A DNA stretch of 55,569 bases from RECO01 sp050485385 (GCA_050485385.1 JBJHBG010000012.1:1-55569), one strand, 5' to 3'; numbered from the stretch's first letter, positions 16,696 to 25,821 are shown. Numbers and translations: made by a program. Notes: generated by a model from the sequence alone, not told the origin.

Positions 16696-18102
16696 ATGCG
16701 CCGTCGTCCGTTACTGCGTTCGCTGCCAGCAATCGTCCTGTCGTTCGCCATGCTGGCGTTGCCCCCCCTGCCGTTCGATGCCGCTTGGCCGAGCGGCCAA
16801 GCCTGGGCGGACGACGACGACGACGACGACGATGACGATGACGATGATGACGGTCCTGGCGGTGGGGGACTCGGCGGCAGTAGCAGCCGCGGCGGCAATG
16901 GCGGCGGTGGCAACTTCTCGCCGAACGTCGGCGGTCCCCGCGTCGAGGTCGGTGAGTTCTGGCAAGCCTTGCGCGGCCTCTTCGGACGACCACGACCGCA
17001 AACGCCATGGGCCAGCGACAGCGACGGCCGGGCGGGTGAGTTGGTCGTCGCGCCCTTCCGCCCTGCCGCCCTTCAGCCGCTGTTGCAGCTCGGCTACGTC
17101 CCGCTGGAGCGTGCGCTCAATCCCACCCTGGGCCTCGATGCGCTCCGCCTTCGTGTACCGCCCGGGCGCGGCCTGGAAGAGGCACGGGCCGAAGTGGCGG
17201 CGGTTACGGGTGCGGCGATCGTCGACCTCAACCACGTCTACGTTCCCGAGAGCGCACCGGCAGCATTGCGCGCCGCGCGCGCCAGCGTGGCCTGGCCGGC
17301 CGACTCGACGGCCAACGCGGCGTGTGGCCAGGGCGTGGTCGTGGGCCTGGTGGACACCCGCGTCAACACGGCCCACGCCGCACTCGCCCGGCAGCAGGTC
17401 GAGGTGTTGCGGCTGGCGCCGGGCGAAGGCCGCGCCTCGGACGCGGGGCACGGCACGGCGATTGCCGCCCTGCTCGTGGGGGCTCCGTCGAGCCGAAGCC
17501 CTGGGTTGTTGCCCGCTGCCCGCCTGCTCGCCGTCGATCCCTTCGACCGGCGGATGGGCGACGACCGGGCGGATGCGTTTCGGCTGACCGTGGCGCTCGA
17601 CCGACTGCTGCAAGAGGGGCCGATGGTCGTCAATCTCAGCCTCGCGGGCCCCCCAAACCGTCTGCTGGAAGCCGCGATCCAGGCAGCCGATGGACGCCGT
17701 GTCGTGCTCGTGGCTGCCGGCGGGAACGGGGGTCCCGGCGCGCCGCCGGCCTATCCGGCCGCCTATCCCGAAGTCATCGCCGTCACTGCCGTGGACGCGG
17801 AACTCCGGCCCTATCGTCGTGCGCAAACCGGCGACTACGTGGATCTCGCGGCACCCGGCGTCGGCTTGCCGCTGGCGGCGTCCATACGTGGGGTACGGCC
17901 GCGGACCGGCACGTCCTTCGCCGCACCCTTCGTGACCGCGGCAGCGGGGCTCATCAAGGCGGACCGGCGCCGCGCCGACGGTGGCGAGGTTCGCCGGATG
18001 CTTGCCGCTGCCGCGTTGGATCAAGGGCCGCCGGGCCGCGACCCCGTGTTCGGCGATGGCTTCATGCAGCCCCCCATCCTCTGCCCACCCCGCACCGGGT
18101 AG
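16696..18102 (+). CDS. Secreted subtilisin-like (S8) serine protease with poly-Asp tract
   Basis: A 468-residue protein. A signal peptide (LPAIVLSFAMLALPPLPFDA and on to QAWA) is followed by 14 Asp in a row, a Gly/Ser-rich linker, then a prodomain-like region to about residue 205. The S8 domain has catalytic Asp220 (GLVDTRVNTAH), His252 (GHGTAIAALLVG), AAGGN with the oxyanion Asn, and Ser407 (GTSFAAPFVTAAAGL). The usual Gly after DT is Arg. The ATG at 16696 follows AAAGGAAG. It is divergent from the ECF sigma/anti-sigma pair. It may be a regulon member or act on the periplasmic part of the anti-sigma factor; both are inference. Confidence 0.85.
   Translation: MRRRPLLRSLPAIVLSFAMLALPPLPFDAAWPSGQAWADDDDDDDDDDDDDDGPGGGGLGGSSSRGGNGGGGNFSPNVGGPRVEVGEFWQALRGLFGRPRPQTPWASDSDGRAGELVVAPFRPAALQPLLQLGYVPLERALNPTLGLDALRLRVPPGRGLEEARAEVAAVTGAAIVDLNHVYVPESAPAALRAARASVAWPADSTANAACGQGVVVGLVDTRVNTAHAALARQQVEVLRLAPGEGRASDAGHGTAIAALLVGAPSSRSPGLLPAARLLAVDPFDRRMGDDRADAFRLTVALDRLLQEGPMVVNLSLAGPPNRLLEAAIQAADGRRVVLVAAGGNGGPGAPPAYPAAYPEVIAVTAVDAELRPYRRAQTGDYVDLAAPGVGLPLAASIRGVRPRTGTSFAAPFVTAAAGLIKADRRRADGGEVRRMLAAAALDQGPPGRDPVFGDGFMQPPILCPPRTG
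16810..16851 (+). repeat. GAC/GAT codon microsatellite encoding 14 Asp
   Basis: Seven GAC codons followed by a GAC/GAT mixture. They sit just after the predicted signal cleavage site of the S8 protease. Because the repeat unit is three bases, slippage would change the length of the acidic tract without shifting the frame. Confidence 0.9.
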
Positions 18103-18127
18103 TCCCCGTACAGCGGCCGTACGGGGA
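18103..18127 (+). terminator. Hairpin directly after the S8 protease stop
   Basis: A perfect 9-bp stem, TCCCCGTAC and GTACGGGGA, around a 7-base loop. It begins at the base after the TAG. There is no T-run after it, so it may act as a weak terminator or a 3'-end protecting hairpin. Confidence 0.55.
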
Positions 18128-18286
18128 TTGCCGAAGCCGGCCGCAGCCATCCCTTGACGCTGCCGTCTACTCCACCACTCGCCCTGATCCCGCCGGCGTG
18201 GGTGATCGACGAAGACGGCCGGACGCTGACGAAAGGCGTGAAGGGGACGACGATCGGAGTCGGCGCGACGCCGCCGCCGGGGAAAA

Positions 18287-18409
18287 CTACTGCGTCGCAG
18301 GCGGCGGCGACACGTCGCCTCCGCCGAACCAGCCGAGCAGCCATGCCAGCAGCAGAACGACGACGATAGCCGCACCTGCATAAAGCCAACGCTTGTCGAT
18401 GCCCGACAC
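18287..18409 (-). CDS. Small single-helix membrane protein, 40 residues, unknown
   Basis: A short frame starting GTG with GGGAG upstream at workable spacing. The peptide has a charged N-terminus (SGIDKRW), one hydrophobic helix (LYAGAAIVVVLLLAWLLGWF), then GGGDVSPPPATQ. Lys-Arg before the helix suggests an N-in orientation. Nothing else in this stretch looks coding, and the helix is cleaner than chance GC-rich reading usually gives. Function unknown; conservation would decide whether it is real. Confidence 0.5.
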   Translation of the reverse strand: MSGIDKRWLYAGAAIVVVLLLAWLLGWFGGGDVSPPPATQ

Positions 18410-18904
18410 GACACATGCTCCCTGAATGGACCACTACATTGTACGCGGCACCAAACGCGGTGTCGAGAATGCGTCTTTGTGCGATCGGCGTCGCCGGTGT
18501 CGACGACCCGTGCGCTCCGGGCGGGCCGTTCCGACACGAGCGGCGGCTGCTGGCCGGGGACATGAGTCGCCAGATGGACGGCGCGGCAGTGCCTGGGCCA
18601 CGCAGAGCCGTGCCCGATGACCGCCATCGCATTCCACTCAGCGGCAGGATGTGGACGCCCTGCGCGGTCCACGCCGCCAGCGGTGTCAACCGATGCGACA
18701 ATCCGCGCCAGAGAGCGCTCGCTCGAGGTGCAATGGTCGATCGGACCGGCGGCGAGAACCGACGCCTCCACGCTCGTCGCGACGTGCCGCTCTTCGGCAT
18801 CGCGCCGGTGCCGCCTTGAATGCTCCTGTCCCTGGCGCTACTCTGCGAGAGTTAGGGGCGGATGTTTCCACTCCGGCAGCAGAGGCAGGGATAAGCCCGC
18901 CAAC
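18410..18904. other. Intergenic stretch without a convincing gene
   Basis: About 495 bases. Open frames exist on both strands, but their translations are Arg/Pro-rich and lack any domain, ribosome-binding site or neighbour support. No repeat, hairpin or RNA gene was recognised. It may contain the promoter of the ExoD-family gene. Confidence 0.4.
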
Positions 18905-19570
18905 ATGAGCGACGACGGCCCAAGTACCGTCGTCCATTCGGACGTGGTGAGTGTTCCGAATGGGCGGCGCCTTTCACAAATCCTCACCGCAATCGCACTA
19001 GATGAAGCTCGCGACCGGATTTCGGTTGGCGATCTCCTTGACCGGTTCGGCAACCGGGCGTTTGGCGCGCTGATCTTCATCTTCGCAGCGCCGAACGCGC
19101 TGCCAGTGGCCGTGCCGGGCGTCTCCGCGATCCTAGGCGCGCCACTTCTCTTCTTGACCTGGCAGTTGGCCACCGGTCGCCCGCATCCGTGGCTGCCGGG
19201 GATGATCCGCAATCGCTCGATCGGCCGGAGCGAGTTTCTGCGGCTGACGCAACGGCTCGTCCCGTGGCTCCAAGGTGTCGAGCGGATGGTCCGGCCTCGC
19301 GTCTTCGTCCTGACCGAGCCGCTCGCGGAGCGGCTGATCGGGGCCGTCGGGTTGGCACTGGCCGTCATCCTCTTTCTTCCGATCCCGTTCGGCAACACGC
19401 TGCCGGGCGTCGCGCTGGCGTTGTTCGCGCTCGGCATTCTGGAGCGGGACGGCGTGGCCATTCTTGCCGGATTGCTGTCCGCGCTCGTGAGCGTAATCCT
19501 CGTCGCCGGTGTCCTCTACGGGCTCGTCAAGGCCACGCTCTTCATCTTCCAGAACGCCCTCGGGCTCTGA
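18905..19570 (+). CDS. ExoD-family exopolysaccharide-synthesis-associated membrane protein
   Basis: A 221-residue protein with the ExoD-family layout. The soluble N-terminus shows DLLDRFGNRAFGALIFIFAAPNALP. The C-terminal half has hydrophobic helices (LIGAVGLALAVILFLPIPFGN, VALALFALGILERDGV, LLSALVSVILVAGVLYGLV). ExoD was first linked to exopolysaccharide and alkaline tolerance in Sinorhizobium; the molecular role remains unsettled. It is followed 20 bases later by the TerC-like gene, so the two are probably cotranscribed. Confidence 0.85.
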   Translation: MSDDGPSTVVHSDVVSVPNGRRLSQILTAIALDEARDRISVGDLLDRFGNRAFGALIFIFAAPNALPVAVPGVSAILGAPLLFLTWQLATGRPHPWLPGMIRNRSIGRSEFLRLTQRLVPWLQGVERMVRPRVFVLTEPLAERLIGAVGLALAVILFLPIPFGNTLPGVALALFALGILERDGVAILAGLLSALVSVILVAGVLYGLVKATLFIFQNALGL

Positions 19571-19590
19571 AGTTCTTGGATCGATCCACA

Positions 19591-21147
19591 ATGGAATTCT
19601 TCCTCGAACCGCAAATCGTTGCTGGGCTGCTCACGCTGATCCTGCTGGAGATCGTCCTCGGCATCGACAACCTCGTCTTCATCGCCATCCTCGCCGACCG
19701 GCTGCCGCCGCATCAACGGGACCGTGCCCGCATCATCGGCCTGAGCCTCGCGCTGGGCATGCGGCTCGGGCTGCTCGCCGCGATCTCCTGGCTCGTGACC
19801 CTGACGACGCCTATGGTCGTTCTCGGTGAATTCAGCCTCTCGGGCAGGGACTTGATCCTGCTGCTCGGTGGCCTGTTCCTGCTCTTCAAGGCGACCATGG
19901 AGATCCACGAGCGCCTGGAGGGTGGCACGCACGCGCGCAAGGCTCGGGGCTACGCCAGCTTCGCCGCCGTCATCGCCCAGATCGTCGTACTCGACGCGGT
20001 GTTCTCGCTCGACTCCGTCATCACGGCCGTCGGCATGGTCGACGAGCTCTGGGTGATGATGACGGCGGTCATCGTGGCGATGGTCGTCATGATCGTCGCC
20101 AGCAAGCCGCTCACGAGCTTCGTCAATGCCCACCCCACGGTGGTCATGTTGTGCCTCGGTTTCCTGCTGATGATCGGGCTCAGCCTGGTGGCGGAAGCGT
20201 TCCACTACGAGATCCCGAAGGGCTACCTCTACGCCGCCATCACGTTCTCGATCCTGGTCGAGACCTTCAATCAGATCCGGCTCGTCAACGAGAAGCGTCG
20301 TTTGGCCGCCGTGCCGCTGCGCCAGCGGACGGCCGACGCGGTCTTGCGCCTTCTCGGCGGCAGGCCGGAGCTCGGGGACGTTGCGCATGCTTCGGTAAAC
20401 GTGGCTCGAGGCGAACCGTCGCAGCCAGCGTTCGCCGAGACCGAGCGGGACATGATCGCGGGCGTCCTACGGCTGGGCAACCGCACGACACGATCGATCA
20501 TGACGCCGCGCCAGGACGTCGCGTGGCTCGACGTGAACGCCAGCAACGAGGACATCCGCCGGACGCTGGAGGAGCACGGCCACGCCCGCTACCTGGTGTG
20601 CAACGGGCGCCTCGAGGAGTTGGAAGGCGTCGTCGTCGCGCGCGACCTGATGCCGGACCTGTTGGATGGACGGCCGATCGCCCTTCGCGACCGCATGCAG
20701 CCGGCGCTCGTCGTTCACGACCGATTGCCCGTCGTCCGTCTGATCGAGCGCCTCAAGACGACGCCGACACGGTTGGCCGTCGTTACCGACGACCATGGCA
20801 ACATCGATGGTGTCGTCACCCCCACCGACGTGCTTGCCGCGATCGCCGGCGATCTGGTCGAAGCGGAGGATGCCGAGCCCGAGCCGGTGAGGCGGCCCGA
20901 CGGGTCGATCGAGTTCGACGGCATGACACCGGTGGACGAGGCGGCCGAGGTTTTGGACCGTCGCTCGATGATGGACGGCGACGACTACACCACCATCGCG
21001 GGCTTCGTGCTGTGGCGGCTGGGCGGTATCCCGGAGGAGGGCGCGACGTTCGAGTGGGAAGGCTGGCGCTTCACCGTGGTCGCCTTGCACGGGCATCGTA
21101 TCGAGACGGTCCTGGCTAGGCCTTCTTCGGACCGGGCATCGGCCTGA
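19591..21147 (+). CDS. TerC-family membrane protein with CBS pair and CorC/HlyC domain
   Basis: A 518-residue protein. Residues 1 to about 230 form a TerC integral membrane domain (IVLGIDNLVFIAILADRLP, DAVFSLDSVITAVGMVDE, with Asp residues inside helices). A CBS-pair module follows (RSIMTPRQDVAWLD, VVTDDHGNIDGVVTPTDVL). A C-terminal CorC/HlyC transporter-associated domain ends the protein (EEGATFEWEGWRFTVV). This is the YoaE/YegH architecture. TerC proteins are implicated in Mn2+ efflux and metallation of exported enzymes; the CBS pair would sense a nucleotide. The start at 19591 begins the first helix. Confidence 0.88.
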   Translation: MEFFLEPQIVAGLLTLILLEIVLGIDNLVFIAILADRLPPHQRDRARIIGLSLALGMRLGLLAAISWLVTLTTPMVVLGEFSLSGRDLILLLGGLFLLFKATMEIHERLEGGTHARKARGYASFAAVIAQIVVLDAVFSLDSVITAVGMVDELWVMMTAVIVAMVVMIVASKPLTSFVNAHPTVVMLCLGFLLMIGLSLVAEAFHYEIPKGYLYAAITFSILVETFNQIRLVNEKRRLAAVPLRQRTADAVLRLLGGRPELGDVAHASVNVARGEPSQPAFAETERDMIAGVLRLGNRTTRSIMTPRQDVAWLDVNASNEDIRRTLEEHGHARYLVCNGRLEELEGVVVARDLMPDLLDGRPIALRDRMQPALVVHDRLPVVRLIERLKTTPTRLAVVTDDHGNIDGVVTPTDVLAAIAGDLVEAEDAEPEPVRRPDGSIEFDGMTPVDEAAEVLDRRSMMDGDDYTTIAGFVLWRLGGIPEEGATFEWEGWRFTVVALHGHRIETVLARPSSDRASA

Positions 21148-21196
21148 TCGTCGGGCCGCCGCCGCGTCGACGGCGCGGCGGCTTCTTGGAGCAGGC

Positions 21197-21658
21197 GTGG
21201 CACACGGCCCGCCTCTGATCCCCGCCGGCCGCGGCGTGACGCTGCCGATCGTCACCTGGGGCGCGACGGTGACGTCCCGCCGTCAGCCCTCGCCGACCGA
21301 GGTGTTGGTGTCGACCGTCCGCGCCAAGGCCGATGCCGCCATAGTACCGCGCCGGTTGGCAGCGGACGGGCTCGCCGCTTGCCGTGCCGCCCGCGGTGAC
21401 CGCTTCGTCTTGCGCGACGGGCTGCTCGCCGTGGTGGTCAGCAACCTCGACCCCCAGAACCACATGGCCATCGCGCTCTGCAATCTGAGGCGCATGGAGA
21501 CGGTCGAGCGCTGGAACCAGTGCGAGCAGGTGACGCCGGCCGTGGGCCGGCTGCGCGAAGCGCTGGATGACGAATGCCTCGCTGTCGCCGAGGCGCTCGG
21601 TCTTCGGATCCGTACGTTCCTCGACCACTTCCCTTCCACATTCCGTTGGGTTCGGTGA
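21197..21658 (+). pseudogene. C-terminal remnant of an octopine/nopaline-dehydrogenase-like gene
   Basis: A 153-residue frame resembling only the second half of NAD/NADP opine dehydrogenases. It has a segment of the type TLPIVTWGATVTS, then VVVSNLDPQNHMAIALCN, ERWNQCEQVTPAVGRL and EALDDECLAVAEALGL. The N-terminal Rossmann domain that binds the dinucleotide is absent; upstream sequence is the TerC-like gene, so the 5' half is lost. It is probably a non-functional leftover. The family call rests on remembered motif patterns and needs a search. Confidence 0.5.
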
Positions 21659-21770
21659 GCGAGATGAACCAGCAGATGACGAGGGAACGCAGGGGCGGGG
21701 CCGGGTCGGCGACGGCCAGAAAGCCGCCACGTCCCGGAGGACGTCCTCTACCGCCCGGTGTCGACGGCGC

Positions 21771-21935
21771 GAGCTCTACGAGCAGCGCTCCGAGCGCAAG
21801 GCGCGGCTTCTGGACCAGCTCGAGCCGCAGCTCGAGGAGAGGGAGGCGGCGGCCAGCGAGGACGCGTTGGAGGCCCGAACGGTGGCGGCCAGGACGACGG
21901 ACCGTGCAGGCCTTCGAACGGCGGCGGCCGTGGTC
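21771..21935 (+). pseudogene. IS66-family transposase (TnpC) fragment
   Basis: A short fragment reading ELYEQRSERKARLLDQLE followed by LEEREAAASEDALEA and AARTTD, a pattern found near the N-terminus of IS66 TnpC proteins. The motif continues one frame over as TVQAFERRRP, so a frameshift lies near 21897. Nothing else of the element was found. Confidence 0.55.
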
Positions 21936-22128
21936 TCCGCCGGGTGGGTGCGAGCCGAGCCGCGCCAGCCAATCTGTCGTGGATCTCGACGTGCGCATGC
22001 TCCCTCTCGTCCAGGGAGCGAGCCTCTCACGTAATCGACGGTCCGAAATCTCGGAGGCAGGTCGGTGCCCTTGTCACCGAACCGCACCTCCCGCACAAGG
22101 CCGGCGGAGCCCTTGTCGGAGTTCGTTC

Positions 22129-23181
22129 TTGGAGGACTGCAACCGCATCGCTCGCAGGCTCGTCGCCTTCGGCGCGAACGAAGCGCCCACCTCTCCGCTC
22201 TATCAGCGCCTCGCCCCTTTGGCCGCGAGGCGCCCGACCCTGCTCGGGTTCCTGCAGCGGCGCCTGCCCGGACAGCCGCCGGGCAACGTGCTGCTGGCCG
22301 CCTTGCAGCGCCGACTGATGGACCGCCCCGAGGCTGCGTTGCGCGCCTATTATCCGACCCTCGGTGGCAGTCGGGCGCCGGACGCGCACCTGGAAGCTGC
22401 CTTCGACGCCTTCTGGCAGGCCGAAACGGACGCGCTTGCCGGCCTGATTCGCAGCCGCCGTTGTGCCACCAACGAGGTGCGCCGGGCCGTCGTGCTGCGG
22501 CTCGGTTACGTCGCCATCGCCCGCCGCCTGGCAACGCAGGGTCTGCCGCCCTCGGCCTATCTGCTCGAGATCGGCACGAGCGCTGGCCTGACCCTACTCT
22601 GGGATCGCTTCGCCTACCGCTACGGCGACACCCGGCTCGGGGCCGAGGACGCGCCGGTCACCCTCTCCGTTGCGTGGCGGTGCGCTGCGGCACCGCCCGC
22701 GACCGCCCCCGTCACGCCGGCCGGCCGCCTCGGTCTCGACCTCGCACCGCCCAGCGTCCACGATGCGGACGCGATGGCCTGGCTGCGTGCGCTGATTTGG
22801 CCGGAGCATGTCGAGCGGAGCACCCTATTCGATCGAGCCCTGGCCTTCGCCCGGTCCCATCCGCCGCCGGTCCAGGCGATGGATGCGCTCGCTTGGCTCC
22901 CCGCCGGCCTCGACGCTTTACCCGAGCGCATGCCGGCCGCGGTCGTCCACGCCTTCACCGTCAACCAGTTCTCGACGGCGATGCGCCACCAACTCGACCA
23001 AGCGCTCGCCGAAGCGGCCCAACTTCGCCCCGTCTTCCGCCTCGGCTACGAGTGGACCGGCGACCCCGCCGCCCGCCTCACCCTCGCAACCTACCCCGGT
23101 GGCCGCACCATCCCCCTTGCCGTAGCCGATGCGCATGGCGCCTGGGTCGAGCCGACGGACGCGTTGGTCACGGGCGGTTGA
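22129..23181 (+). CDS. DUF2332 family protein
   Basis: A 350-residue protein of the uncharacterised DUF2332 family. Hallmarks are CATNEVRRAVVLRLGYVAI, LLEIGTSAGLTLLWDRFAYRYGD (a Rossmann/SAM-like glycine loop), and a C-terminal VVHAFTVNQFSTAMRHQLDQ with PVFRLGYEW. No ATG fits. The TTG at 22129 has GGAG eight bases upstream and gives the usual family length. Downstream and upstream genes are unrelated. The glycine motif hints at a methyltransferase-like fold, but no activity is established. Confidence 0.78.
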   Translation: MEDCNRIARRLVAFGANEAPTSPLYQRLAPLAARRPTLLGFLQRRLPGQPPGNVLLAALQRRLMDRPEAALRAYYPTLGGSRAPDAHLEAAFDAFWQAETDALAGLIRSRRCATNEVRRAVVLRLGYVAIARRLATQGLPPSAYLLEIGTSAGLTLLWDRFAYRYGDTRLGAEDAPVTLSVAWRCAAAPPATAPVTPAGRLGLDLAPPSVHDADAMAWLRALIWPEHVERSTLFDRALAFARSHPPPVQAMDALAWLPAGLDALPERMPAAVVHAFTVNQFSTAMRHQLDQALAEAAQLRPVFRLGYEWTGDPAARLTLATYPGGRTIPLAVADAHGAWVEPTDALVTGG

Positions 23182-23419
23182 GGAATGGGACGTCGCGGCT
23201 GGCGGACCCGATGGCCCGCACACCGCCGACCGGAAGCATAGCCGTCGCCGCGGTGGCGCTACCGCTGAGGCGCATGGGGCGCGGGCCGGCGCCGCTCTCG
23301 ATCTTCACGCCCGGGCGCGTGGCCGTCGCTCGCGATACCCGACGTGCCGGGTGTCGTCGAGCGCGGCAGGCACCGCTGCGAACGCCCCTGCCGCGATCAT
23401 CCGCCTGCTGCGGTAGCCC

Positions 23420-25780
23420 TTATTCCGCAGCGGCGCGGGTGGATTGGATGGCGGACCAGACGGCCTGCGGGGTGGCGGGCATGTCGAGGTGGCCGATGCC
23501 GAGGGGGGCCAGGGCGTCGATCAGCGCGTTCATGACGGTGGGGGGAGCGCCGGTAGCGCCGGCTTCGCCGCATCCCTTGGCGCCCAGGGGGTTGGTGGTG
23601 GCAGGGATCTCGACGAACTCGACCTGGATCGGCGGGACGGCGTCGGCGCGGGGCATGCAGTAGTCCATGAAGGAGCCGGTCAGGAGTTGGCCCTCCTCGT
23701 CGAACACCACGTTCTCGAACAGGGCCTGGCCGATGCCCTGGACGATGCCGCCCTGGATCTGGCCGGCGGTCAGCATCGGGTTGACGATGCGGCCGAAGTC
23801 GTTGACCGAGACGTAACGGTCGATGGTCACCGTGCCCGTGGCCTCGTCGACCTCCAACTCGCAGTAGTGGGCGCCGTTGGGGTAGGCTGACGGGGCCCCC
23901 GTCACGTTGAGGCTGGCGTCGATGCCGTCGGGCAGGTCGTCGATGGGGCCACTTTCGCGGGCGAGCTTGGCAACCTCCAGCAGCGAAACCCGGCGGTCGG
24001 TGCCCACGACCGAGAACTCCCCCGAATCGAAGACGATGTCCACCTCGGGGGCCTCGAGCGCGTGGGCTGCCCATTTGCGCGCCTTGGTCTCGACCTCGTC
24101 GGCGGCGGCGAGCAGCGCCATGGACGAGTTCATGACCGAGCGCGACCCGCCGGAGCCGCCGCCGGCGGTGAGTGCGTCGGAGTCCTTCTGCAGCAGGTCC
24201 AGCTTGTCGAAGGGCAGGCCCAGGCGGTCGACCATGATCTGGGCGAAGGTGGACCAGTGGCCCTGACCGTAGTCGGAGGTGCCGGTAATCATGGTGACGC
24301 GACCGTCCGGCTCGAAGCGGAGTGCGCCCATCTCCTGGACGGCGTCGGCGGTCACTTCCAGATAGCAGGCGACGGCACGGCCGCGGAGCTTGCCCTGGCT
24401 CCGGCTCTTGGCCTTGCGCGCGGCATAGCCCTCGGCGTCGGCGAGTTCCAGGGCGCGGGCGAAGAGTCGTGGGAAGTCGCCGCTGTCGTAGGTCAGGCCC
24501 GAAGCGGCCCGGAAGGGAAGCTCGTCGGGCGTGAGAAAGTTCCGGCGCCGCAACTCCAAGGGGTCGCGGCCGGTTTCCCGGGCGGCGTGCTCGATCAGGC
24601 GCTCCATGACGTAGACCCCTTCGGGCCGGCCGGCGCCGCGATAGGGGCCGATGGGCACGGTATGGGTGAGGACGGCCTTGGAGCGGACGCGGATGAGCGG
24701 CGTACGGTAGGGACCGGGCAGGTTCTTGGTGACGTTGAGGCTGCCCATCATCGGCCCGACGAAGCTGACGTAGCCGCCGAGGTTGAACAGCACCTGGACG
24801 TCCACGGCGAGGAAGTTGCCGTCGGCGTCGAGTGCCAGGGCGCAGTCGTAGGTGCCTTCGCGGGCTTGGTGATCGGACAGGAAGCTTTCCGAGCGCTCGT
24901 CGCGCCAGCGGACGGGTCGGCCGAGGGTCTTCGCGGCGTGGAGGATGGCGACGTATTCGGGATAGGGCGGGATCTTCATGCCGAACGACCCGCCGACGTC
25001 GTAGGTGATGACGCGAACCTTCTCCGGATCGCACTGGAGGACGTCGCGGACGAGGAAATTCTTGAGCCCGAATACGCCCTGACAGCCGACGTGCAGGGTG
25101 TAGCGGCCGGTCTCCGCGTCGAACTCGGCGACGGCGGCGCGGGGCTCGAGCGGCGCGCAGGCGAGGCGGTTCTGGACGAGGCGGACGCGGGTGACGTGGG
25201 CAGCCTTGGCGAAGGCCGCCTCGACGGCGTCGGCATCGCCGTGGGCGTAGTCGAGGACGACGTTGTCCGGATAGTCGGGGCTGACCCGGGGGGCGCCCGG
25301 CTGCATCGCCTGGCGCGGGTCGACCACGGCGGGCTTGGCGGTGATGTCGACCTCGATCAGTTCGGCGGCGTCGCGGGCGGCACCCAGCGAGGTGGCGACG
25401 ACGACGGCGAGCGGCTCGCCGACGTGGCGGACCTCGCGGCCGGCGAAGGCCGGGCGGGGCTCGGCGTGCATGGCGCTGCCGTCGTGATGCTTCAGCGGCA
25501 GCTTGCAGACGACGCCGCCGTAGCCGGCCTCGATCAGGTCGAAGGCGGTGTAGACGGCGACGACGCCCTCGGCCGCGGCGGCGGCGCTCACCTCGAAGCC
25601 CTCGATGGTGCCGGAGGCCACGGTCGAGCGCAGGACGAAGGCGTGGAGCTGGTCGGGAAAGGCGAGGTCGTCGGTGTAGCAGCCACGGCCCCGCACGAGC
25701 TTGGGGTCCTCGTTGCGCGGCACCGATTGCCCGACGCCGAACTTGCCCGCGGTCATCAGGCTGGTGTCGATCTCGCTCAT
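23420..25780 (-). CDS. Xanthine dehydrogenase-family molybdopterin subunit, form-II CoxL-like
   Basis: A 786-residue large subunit of a molybdenum hydroxylase. The N-terminal domain begins VPRNEDPKLVRGRGCYTDD. The active-site loop is PYRGAGR (Tyr380 to Arg385), the form-II type, not the Cys-containing AYRCSFR loop of true aerobic CO dehydrogenase. The catalytic Glu739 lies in KGCGEAG. The ATG at 25780 has GGGGGA upstream. The FAD (CoxM) and iron-sulfur (CoxS) subunits normally encoded alongside are absent from both flanks. It probably oxidises an aldehyde or N-heterocycle, with partners encoded elsewhere; the substrate is unknown. Confidence 0.85.
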   Translation of the reverse strand: MSEIDTSLMTAGKFGVGQSVPRNEDPKLVRGRGCYTDDLAFPDQLHAFVLRSTVASGTIEGFEVSAAAAAEGVVAVYTAFDLIEAGYGGVVCKLPLKHHDGSAMHAEPRPAFAGREVRHVGEPLAVVVATSLGAARDAAELIEVDITAKPAVVDPRQAMQPGAPRVSPDYPDNVVLDYAHGDADAVEAAFAKAAHVTRVRLVQNRLACAPLEPRAAVAEFDAETGRYTLHVGCQGVFGLKNFLVRDVLQCDPEKVRVITYDVGGSFGMKIPPYPEYVAILHAAKTLGRPVRWRDERSESFLSDHQAREGTYDCALALDADGNFLAVDVQVLFNLGGYVSFVGPMMGSLNVTKNLPGPYRTPLIRVRSKAVLTHTVPIGPYRGAGRPEGVYVMERLIEHAARETGRDPLELRRRNFLTPDELPFRAASGLTYDSGDFPRLFARALELADAEGYAARKAKSRSQGKLRGRAVACYLEVTADAVQEMGALRFEPDGRVTMITGTSDYGQGHWSTFAQIMVDRLGLPFDKLDLLQKDSDALTAGGGSGGSRSVMNSSMALLAAADEVETKARKWAAHALEAPEVDIVFDSGEFSVVGTDRRVSLLEVAKLARESGPIDDLPDGIDASLNVTGAPSAYPNGAHYCELEVDEATGTVTIDRYVSVNDFGRIVNPMLTAGQIQGGIVQGIGQALFENVVFDEEGQLLTGSFMDYCMPRADAVPPIQVEFVEIPATTNPLGAKGCGEAGATGAPPTVMNALIDALAPLGIGHLDMPATPQAVWSAIQSTRAAAE

Positions 25781-25821
25781 GTGGTCCCCCGGAAGTGGAC
25801 GCAGCCCTTCCGGCCGCGCGC

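Noticed and set aside
18021..18800. A 259-codon minus-strand gene
   Set aside because: The translation is low-complexity and antisense in part to the S8 protease; only the 40-residue frame at 18287-18409 looks coding here.
23420..25780. Aerobic carbon monoxide dehydrogenase large subunit
   Set aside because: The active-site loop is PYRGAGR, without the Cys of form-I CoxL, and no coxM or coxS is nearby.
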